The position numbers and the translations under genes are program-made. Below the pieces are notes generated by a model that saw only the letters and a program-made list of their open reading frames with translations, was not told where the DNA came from and did no database searches. From Bacteroidales bacterium (lineage in GTDB: Bacteria > Bacteroidota > Bacteroidia > Bacteroidales > F082), in NCBI GenBank assembly GCA_016290215.1, contig JAEETH010000031.1:1-37409 (forward strand): 37,409 nucleotides of DNA. Direction: 5' to 3'. Positions within the stretch are counted from its first letter, which is position 1; the number at the start of each line of letters is the position of its first letter. Shown here piece after piece: positions 14,352 through 19,966 of this stretch.

Positions 14352-15413
14352 AATGCGTACTCTCGGGTCAATAATCCCATAAATGATGTCCACCACAATA
14401 TTGACGATAATCAGCATGACTGCAATGAGCAGCACTGCGCCCATGATGACCGGAAAATCATATTTGTCCAGCGCATCGACCACCACCACACCGATGCCTT
14501 TCCAGTCGAAGACATACTCCACGAAAACCGCACCCGCCAACAATGAGGCAAACCAACCAGAAACTGCCGTCACCACGGGATTCAAGGCATTGCGCAAAGC
14601 ATGAACGCAAATGACACGCCAAGGTCTCAGGCCTTTGGCACGCGCCGTGCGCACATAGTCCATCGACATGGCTTCGAGCAAAGAGGTACGCGTCAACTCG
14701 GTCACCACGGCCAAAGGTCGCATTCCCAACGTCAAGGCGGGTAAGATAAGGTTGCGCAGACTCAAGAACTCTCCCCTGCCGTATTCATCGACGGTGTAAA
14801 GGCTTCCCGTCATGCTTAATCCAGTATAATGCTCAAGCAAAAAGCCAAAAATCCAAGCCATCAGAATGGCGGCGAAAAACGAGGGCAACGACATGCCTAT
14901 GGTAGTAACGAAAAGCGTCAACTTATTGAGGAACTTTGTGTTGAATACCGCCGTCAGAACCCCTATCAACAAACCCAAAAGCATGGCGATAGAGATGGAC
15001 ACTGCTGCCAGCAACAAGGTATTGGGAAATGCTTCGCCCAAAATATCCGAGACTTTGCGTTTGCTTTGGTACGACATCCTTAGAAATGGCGCTTTCAGCA
15101 CGATGGCAGTAGAACCAATGGAGGCAATTTTGGCGTAACGGCCAATCTTTTCCAGTTTTTGCGTGCCTTCTGAAACATCATAAAACGAGACAGGAACCAA
15201 GTCATTCAGATAGTCAACATATTGTTTACCAAGACTTTGATTAAGGCCTAATTCCTCACGGATAGCATTTACAGACGCTTCGTCAGCACGCTGTCCGAGC
15301 ATCATTTGGGCTGGGTCGCCAGGCAGGATGTTGAAGAGAAAAAACACTAGCGTCGCAACGCCCCAAAGCACCGCGATACCATACAGCAACTTCCTGACGA
15401 TGTAACTTCCCAT
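14346..15413 (-). CDS. ABC transporter permease, OppB/DppB family
   Basis: The 355-aa inner-membrane product belongs to the peptide/nickel-type permeases. Features: an N-terminal helix (YIVRKLLYGIAVLWGVATLVFFLFNILPGDPAQ, typical of this family), a long periplasmic loop (about 35-130), then five more membrane segments. The ATPase-contact (EAA-like) loop EAMSMDYVRTARAKGLRPWRVI lies at about 243-264. The C-terminus ends DPRVRIS, close to the DPRVRYG of known members. Its stop codon is inside a short repeat. It begins 4 bases after the DoxX-like gene, so the two are co-transcribed. No partner permease, ATPase or binding protein is present here, so the substrate cannot be inferred. Confidence 0.9.
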   Translation of the reverse strand: MGSYIVRKLLYGIAVLWGVATLVFFLFNILPGDPAQMMLGQRADEASVNAIREELGLNQSLGKQYVDYLNDLVPVSFYDVSEGTQKLEKIGRYAKIASIGSTAIVLKAPFLRMSYQSKRKVSDILGEAFPNTLLLAAVSISIAMLLGLLIGVLTAVFNTKFLNKLTLFVTTIGMSLPSFFAAILMAWIFGFLLEHYTGLSMTGSLYTVDEYGRGEFLSLRNLILPALTLGMRPLAVVTELTRTSLLEAMSMDYVRTARAKGLRPWRVICVHALRNALNPVVTAVSGWFASLLAGAVFVEYVFDWKGIGVVVVDALDKYDFPVIMGAVLLIAVMLIIVNIVVDIIYGIIDPRVRIS

Positions 15414-15417
15414 CGTT

Positions 15418-16653
15418 TCACAAAACCTTCAAAGCCTTTGAAAAGTCAACCGAGCTCCACTTGTCCTTGACCAAGCCGTTGTCAAGCCAAATCAGTCCAG
15501 GATTGGAACGCACTATCGGCTTGATTTCCAGCTCATCAGCATAGTAAACCTCGTAAATAAAGCCGTGTTTCTCTTGCAAATGCTTCACATAATGCGGTTC
15601 GTCAGCGACCACCCAAATCACCGTAAGACCATGTTCCTCGGCGACCGCAGTAATCTCCTTGGCTTTTTCCCAGTCCTTTTCCGTTAACTTGGACAAATCG
15701 TGTGAAGTGAACATCAACAGGTTTTCGGTGGTGAGAATGCTCTCAGTGATATCATTGCCATCTTCGTCCAAAGCACTGAAACCAAGGAAGTTGGCACCTC
15801 CTTCCGTCCTTTGGTCGACGAACTCCCACTGCGACATCCACACCGAGTCGTTCCAGGGATAGTTGGGCGAAAGGAATTCCTTCATCTCACCCGTGGCTTT
15901 GTTCCTGTAAGTCAGATAGACCTTGCTTTCATTTGCAGTCTCAACAGTCAGTTGCTTACCAACCTTCCAGTTCATGAAGTCAACAACCGGCAAATGGCGA
16001 TAATTGTAGATTTCGAAACCCAAAAACGCCAAGGCAAAAGCACTGGCGATGAAAACCTGTACCCCACTTTCCAATTTTGACTTCAGCCGCCCATTGTTCA
16101 TTATCAGAGGAATAAGCAACGCATCAATAACAAGGTTCTTGTAGAACGTCTGCCAATTGCTCATCTTGATAGCAGTGCCGAAGCAACCACAATCGGGCAC
16201 AAGGTCATACAAGGCATCAAACAAGGTGGTGATGGTGAAAAACAACATCAACAAAGTCGCGCCAAGCACAGCCAACCTTGGACAAACCTTGGTTATCAGG
16301 CAAATACCTACTATAAATTCCGCCAAGATCATCACCATGGCCAACACCAAAGCGAAGTCGTTGAGCCAAGTCATGCCATAGACAGCAAGATAATCCAACA
16401 TTTTGTATTTCGTCCCAAGCGGGTCGACGCCTTTGGTAAAACTGCTGAAGATGAACAAAGCACCCACCAAAAGGCGGCAAACGGTCAAAGGAGCGGTGTC
16501 ATATTTTCTACTGAAAATCAAGGAAGCCAGCAGGTTAAGCAGCAAAATGGCAAGAAACCAAAAATGGTAAGCTGGCAAAAAATAAATGCCCACCGCCGAG
16601 GCCAAAGCCACAACGATGCTGATCCATGGCATTGATATTGTATTTCTTTTCAT
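15418..16653 (-). CDS. DoxX/MauE-like membrane protein of the BT_3928 family
   Basis: The 411-aa product has five or six membrane helices in the first 225 residues (about 10-45, 58-75, 95-120, 128-150, 172-190, 200-215) and a soluble C-terminal domain (about 230-411) with a thioredoxin-like run of strands but no CxxC (TVIWVVADEPHYVKH...FIYEVYYAD). Motifs: FTKGVDPLGTKYK after helix 2 and a CGCFG (155-159) in a loop, as in DoxX/MauE-type redox membrane proteins. A role in envelope thiol redox is inferred from the family. It lies between the permease and DUF1599 genes; I recall this gene beside DUF1599, folP and tpiA in Bacteroides. Confidence 0.8.
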   Translation of the reverse strand: MKRNTISMPWISIVVALASAVGIYFLPAYHFWFLAILLLNLLASLIFSRKYDTAPLTVCRLLVGALFIFSSFTKGVDPLGTKYKMLDYLAVYGMTWLNDFALVLAMVMILAEFIVGICLITKVCPRLAVLGATLLMLFFTITTLFDALYDLVPDCGCFGTAIKMSNWQTFYKNLVIDALLIPLIMNNGRLKSKLESGVQVFIASAFALAFLGFEIYNYRHLPVVDFMNWKVGKQLTVETANESKVYLTYRNKATGEMKEFLSPNYPWNDSVWMSQWEFVDQRTEGGANFLGFSALDEDGNDITESILTTENLLMFTSHDLSKLTEKDWEKAKEITAVAEEHGLTVIWVVADEPHYVKHLQEKHGFIYEVYYADELEIKPIVRSNPGLIWLDNGLVKDKWSSVDFSKALKVL

Positions 16654-16674
16654 GTCAATCTATTTTAAAACGGC

Positions 16675-17217
16675 TCATTCGCTCATCAGAATCAGGGCGA
16701 ACACCGCATAGTTAATCATATCGTAATAATTGGCATCAAGTCCTTCGGAGACAAGCGTTTTGCCGCCATGGTCCTCGATGCTCTTGGTACGCAGCACCTT
16801 GCTCATTATCAAGTCGGTGATGGAGCTGACACGCATGTCGCGCCAAGCCTCGTCGTAGTCGTGGTTCTTGCGCATCATCAGTTCGTAAGCCTCATTGGTG
16901 ACCTTGTCGTAAAGTGCCGTGGCCTCTTCTGCCGTCAGGTCGGGTTGGTCGACCACACCAAGTTGCAGCTGGATGATGCCCATCGCCGCATAATTGACGA
17001 TGCCGATGAATTCGGGCTCAATGCCTTCATCGACAAGCTGTTCTGAAGTCGTCTGCAACGTCCTGATTCTCTTTACTTTAATAAAAATCTGGTCGGTAAT
17101 GGATGGCGTGCGCAGGATGCGCCAAGCTGGGCCGTAATCCTTCATTTTGTCGACAAACATCTTGCGACATTGGGCCAAAACGCTATGAAATTGGGATTTT
17201 GTATCTTTTTTGCGCAT
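16675..17217 (-). CDS. DUF1599 protein with duplicated domain
   Basis: The 180-aa cytoplasmic product consists of two copies of the same helical unit. Copy 1 holds KMKDYGPAWRILRTPSITDQIFIKVKRI and copy 2 KNHDYDEAWRDMRVSSITDLIMSKVLR, each followed by a D/E-rich helix and a YxxxINYAxxxxIQL-type segment (NYAAMGIIQLQL and NYAVFALILMSE). This is the DUF1599 family, whose function is not established to my knowledge. The start MRKKDTKSQ at 17217 is chosen because a full promoter (-33 TTTG at 17265-17268, 21-base spacer, -7 TATCTTTG at 17236-17243) lies just upstream and would be inside any longer version. It heads the unit DUF1599-DoxX-permease and is divergent from folP. Confidence 0.85.
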   Translation of the reverse strand: MRKKDTKSQFHSVLAQCRKMFVDKMKDYGPAWRILRTPSITDQIFIKVKRIRTLQTTSEQLVDEGIEPEFIGIVNYAAMGIIQLQLGVVDQPDLTAEEATALYDKVTNEAYELMMRKNHDYDEAWRDMRVSSITDLIMSKVLRTKSIEDHGGKTLVSEGLDANYYDMINYAVFALILMSE

Positions 17218-17227
17218 AATAAAAGTC

Positions 17228-17281
17228 TTTGGCTGCAAAGATACGCATTTTTTTCTTCTTATGGCAAACGTTGCAGCCAAA
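17228..17281. promoter_or_regulatory. 11-base inverted repeat enclosing the DUF1599 promoter
   Basis: TTTGGCTGCAA (17228-17238) is the exact reverse complement of TTGCAGCCAAA (17271-17281). The inner arm overlaps the -7 box and start point, and the outer arm lies just beyond the -33 TTTG. This looks like paired operator sites around a promoter. Confidence 0.6.
17236..17268 (-). promoter_or_regulatory. Promoter of DUF1599-DoxX-permease unit
   Basis: Minus strand: TTTG (17265-17268), 21 bases, then TATCTTTG (17236-17243). Both elements and the spacing match the Bacteroidetes consensus, the best match in the window. The start codon is about 14 bases after the expected transcription start. Confidence 0.75.
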
Positions 17282-17300
17282 TAGCCATGAAACGGTCATA

Positions 17301-17392
17301 AACAAAATGTTTAATTTCCATCACGGAAAGTCCGTCACGGAAAGTCCGTGATGAAAAACAGGAAACAATCATCATACTAAACACATTTTGTT
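17301..17392. promoter_or_regulatory. Nested palindromes in the DUF1599/folP divergent region
   Basis: Outer arms: AACAAAAT+GTTTA (17301-17313) against TAAAC+ATTTTGTT (17378-17392, with a 2-base bulge). Middle arms: CATCACGGA (17319-17327) against TCCGTGATG (17345-17353). Inside, ACGGAAAGTCCGT occurs twice in tandem (17323-17335 and 17337-17349), each itself a palindrome, with a period of 14. The right outer arm overlaps the place expected for the folP -33 box. Confidence 0.65.
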
Positions 17393-17405
17393 CACAAAAA
17401 AAGTG

Positions 17406-17413
17406 TAATTTTG
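17406..17413 (+). promoter_or_regulatory. -7 box (TAATTTTG) for folP-dacA
   Basis: TAATTTTGC matches TAnnTTTG and ends 13 bases before the folP ATG. The nearest upstream TTTG (17387-17390) is only 15 bases away, a short spacing, and it lies within the right arm of the nested palindrome. Confidence 0.55.
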
Positions 17414-17426
17414 CAAGAAAACTGTG

Positions 17427-18275
17427 ATGTTTCAAATCAGTATTCATAATAAAACTCTCCTTTTCGACCGTCCTGCCCTCATGGGCATCTTGAACGTGAC
17501 ACCCGACTCGTTTTCCGACGGTGGCCGATTCAACCAGATGGACAAGGCCTTGCGACACTGCGAGCAGATGATTGCCGACGGTACCGACTTCATCGACATT
17601 GGTGGCTGCTCCACGCGGCCTAACAACACCATCGCCACAGAAAATGAGGAGATGGAGCGCGTCATCCCCATTCTGAAAACCGTCAGAAAGACCTTCCCCG
17701 AAACCTTGGTTTCCATCGACACATTCAGGAAAAACGTAGCCGAAGCCTGCATCAACGAAGGCGCCGACCTCATCAACGACATCTCAGGCGGACTTTTTGA
17801 CAAGGAAATGCTGACCTACATCGGCAAAAACCACATCCCCTACGTGATGATGCACTGCGTTGGCACACCCGAAACCATGCACCAATACGCCCTCGGTGGC
17901 GACATCCACCAAACCGTGCAGGACTTTTTCAAGCAGCAATGTGAAGTCTTGGAAGCCTTTGGCGAGCAACAAATCATCCTCGACCCTGGCATTGGATTCG
18001 GTAAAAGCTTGGAAGCCAATTATCAGTTACTTAGTGATTTAAGCCGTTATCGCTACAACAATTTCCCCATTCTCATCGGCATTTCGAGGAAATCATTAAT
18101 AAACAAGGTGCTACACACCACACCAGACACCGCCGAAAACGGTACTACGGTGCTCAACACCATTGCTTTGCTCAATGGTGCCGACATCCTGCGCGTCCAT
18201 GATGTGAAAAATGCACGCGAAGCCATCGAATTGGTTGGGAGTTTTCGTAATTTTGCAGCAAAATTGGAATCATGA
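17427..18275 (+). CDS. folP: Dihydropteroate synthase
   Basis: DHPS joins p-aminobenzoate and 6-hydroxymethyl-dihydropterin diphosphate to make dihydropteroate in folate synthesis. The 282-aa product shows the family motifs: NVTPDSFSDGG (23-33), FIDIGGCSTRP (55-65), INDISGG (116-122), YVMMH (139-143), LDPGIGFGKS (185-194), GISRKSL (218-224) and LRVHDV (255-260). The GGxSTRP motif carries Cys in place of the more common Glu. ATG 17427 is preferred over an in-frame GTG three bases earlier. The stop codon overlaps the dacA start by 4 bases, so translation is probably coupled. It is divergent from DUF1599 across a palindrome-rich control region. Confidence 0.97.
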   Translation: MFQISIHNKTLLFDRPALMGILNVTPDSFSDGGRFNQMDKALRHCEQMIADGTDFIDIGGCSTRPNNTIATENEEMERVIPILKTVRKTFPETLVSIDTFRKNVAEACINEGADLINDISGGLFDKEMLTYIGKNHIPYVMMHCVGTPETMHQYALGGDIHQTVQDFFKQQCEVLEAFGEQQIILDPGIGFGKSLEANYQLLSDLSRYRYNNFPILIGISRKSLINKVLHTTPDTAENGTTVLNTIALLNGADILRVHDVKNAREAIELVGSFRNFAAKLES

Positions 18276-19045
18276 TTGACTTGTTCATACAAATCCGTGT
18301 CTTCGACATCATCGACATCATTTTGGTGGCCGCCCTATTCTTTGGTCTTTACCGCCTGCTGAAAGGCACCTCAGCCATGAGCATCTTCATTGGCATCGTG
18401 GCCATCTTCCTTATCTGGCAGTTAGTCAAGTTCTTGCAAATGGAAATGCTGACCGCCATCCTTGGCGCTTTCGTCAGCGTGGGTTTCATCGCGCTTATCA
18501 TCATTTTCCAACCTGAAATCAGGCGATTCCTGTTCACCATCGGTGCCCAAGCCCAAGAAGGTAAACTGGCACAAAAATTCAAGTTCTTGAAAGTCAGGAG
18601 CAACGTGGATTTAAACATTGATGCCATCACCAAGGCCTGCATCAACATGTCGGACATCAAACAAGGCGCGCTTATCCTCCTAACCCGCAACAACAATTTG
18701 GACGACATTGTCTCAACTGGTGTTTTGGTCAACGCCGACATCAGCAACCCTCTGATTGAGAACATCTTCTTCAAAAACAGTCCTTTGCACGACGGCGCCA
18801 TGATTATACGCCACAACCGCATCACCGCCGCGCGCTGCATCCTCCCTGTGTCGAACAAGACTAACATCCCTGGCCACTACGGACTGCGCCATCGCGCCGC
18901 CATCGGCGTGACCGAGGTCAACGACTGCATTGCTTTGGTGGTTTCGGAAGAAACTGGCAACATCAGCATGGTTTCAAGCGGTGAAATCCAAACCGTAAAA
19001 GCGTCGGAATTAAAGGAAACGATTGAGAAAGAAATGAAAGTTTAG
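18272..19045 (+). CDS. dacA: Diadenylate cyclase (DacA/CdaA type)
   Basis: It makes c-di-AMP from two ATP. The 257-aa product has three membrane helices (about 12-30, 37-55, 58-80), then the DAC domain. Both signature motifs are present: DGA (174-176, in PLHDGAMII) and RHR (206-208, in GLRHRAA). Additional family text: GALILLTRNN (132-141), GVLVNADISNPLIENIFF (150-167) and EETGNISMVSSGEI (226-239). It overlaps folP by 4 bases, an arrangement I recall in other Bacteroidetes. Its stop codon TAG lies inside the AGTTTAGAGTTGAG repeat. There is no CdaR-type regulator next to it. Confidence 0.95.
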   Translation: MIDLFIQIRVFDIIDIILVAALFFGLYRLLKGTSAMSIFIGIVAIFLIWQLVKFLQMEMLTAILGAFVSVGFIALIIIFQPEIRRFLFTIGAQAQEGKLAQKFKFLKVRSNVDLNIDAITKACINMSDIKQGALILLTRNNNLDDIVSTGVLVNADISNPLIENIFFKNSPLHDGAMIIRHNRITAARCILPVSNKTNIPGHYGLRHRAAIGVTEVNDCIALVVSEETGNISMVSSGEIQTVKASELKETIEKEMKV

Positions 19046-19191
19046 AGTTGAGAGTTAATAGTTGAGAGTTTAGAGACAGTTTATAGTCGAAAGTAGTAAG
19101 TATGGTGGCTTATCGCAAACGTCTTGAAAACCATAAACTAAAAACTTCAAACTCTCAACTACTCTACACTCTAAACACTCAACTCTAAACT
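19039..19191. repeat. Large inverted repeat joining two convergent genes
   Basis: AGTTTAGAGTTGAG (19039-19052) is the exact reverse complement of 19178-19191. Between them are further degenerate copies (GTTGAGAGTTTAGAG at 19061-19075; CAAACTCTCAACT around 19149-19161). Each outer arm contains the stop codon of the gene it follows: dacA TAG at 19043-19045, and TAG of the minus-strand lipoprotein at 19190-19192, whose last base is just outside the arm. Confidence 0.75.
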
Positions 19192-19966
19192 ACTCGATTT
19201 CAACAAACCCATCATCTTCCCCAGCATACCGCAACTGCTTCTCGTAAGGGTCGTAGCGCAACAAAAGCTGATAGTTATAGCCCTTTTTCTTGAGTTCTGC
19301 CCCAACATAACTATTCATCATATAGTCATAGGTGTAGCCCGCATAGAGCTTGCCCAAATACACAGCATAGTTGTAGACATCATTAAGTTTCAGAGTGTCA
19401 ATAGTATAGCTATAATCTATCTTATTGGACCAGAAAGAATAATCCGTATTCGAGTCGAAACCATCCATCAGGTTGTGCTCACAAAACAGCACAGGTTTCC
19501 AGTCGCCGTCGTTGACCTCGAACCACGAAGCCACGTTGACCGTATTCAATGGGTGCTTGTAGCTGAATTCTTCCGTGTCGCTAAACAAATAATCCTCATA
19601 CTCCGTAATGCGTCCCGAAATCTCCATCCGCGACAACATCACTAACCAATGCGTGGAATCGACGGGGACATTGTCGATGTCGTCAGGCACATAGACCGAA
19701 ACGCCATACTGCCCCATCTCCTCCGCGTATGCGTTATACATCACGTCCAGAAACAAGTCCTGGCTGAAATCGTTCAAGACCTCGGTTTGCTTGCCATACT
19801 GGATGTTGTATTCCACCTTCACCTCGGCCTGCTCAGGAAAATATACAGCAGCCTGAATGTCAGTACGTTCTGCCACATATTTCTTGGCTATCTTCAAGTC
19901 GGTGCGGCAACTGGTCAGCAAAGCCAGCAGCATTCCCGCCATTATTATCACTACCCTATTCTTCAT
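19190..19966 (-). CDS. Lipoprotein of unknown function
   Basis: The 258-aa product has a lipoprotein signal (lipobox LTSC, Cys20). The mature part is rich in aromatic and acidic residues (YDYMMNSYVG, DYSFWSNKIDYSYTID) and shows a repeated YNAYAEE/YNYAVYLGKLYAGYTYDY texture; no enzyme motif is visible. The ATG overlaps the stop codon of the topoisomerase gene by 4 bases (19963-19966), so it is the second gene of that unit. Its stop codon is formed by the inverted repeat it shares with dacA. I do not recognise the family. Confidence 0.75.
   Translation of the reverse strand: MKNRVVIIMAGMLLALLTSCRTDLKIAKKYVAERTDIQAAVYFPEQAEVKVEYNIQYGKQTEVLNDFSQDLFLDVMYNAYAEEMGQYGVSVYVPDDIDNVPVDSTHWLVMLSRMEISGRITEYEDYLFSDTEEFSYKHPLNTVNVASWFEVNDGDWKPVLFCEHNLMDGFDSNTDYSFWSNKIDYSYTIDTLKLNDVYNYAVYLGKLYAGYTYDYMMNSYVGAELKKKGYNYQLLLRYDPYEKQLRYAGEDDGFVEIE

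Noticed and set aside
17218-17280. Longer DUF1599 start (extra 21 residues)
   Set aside because: It would place the -33 and -7 promoter elements inside the coding region, and the extra residues do not look like the family.
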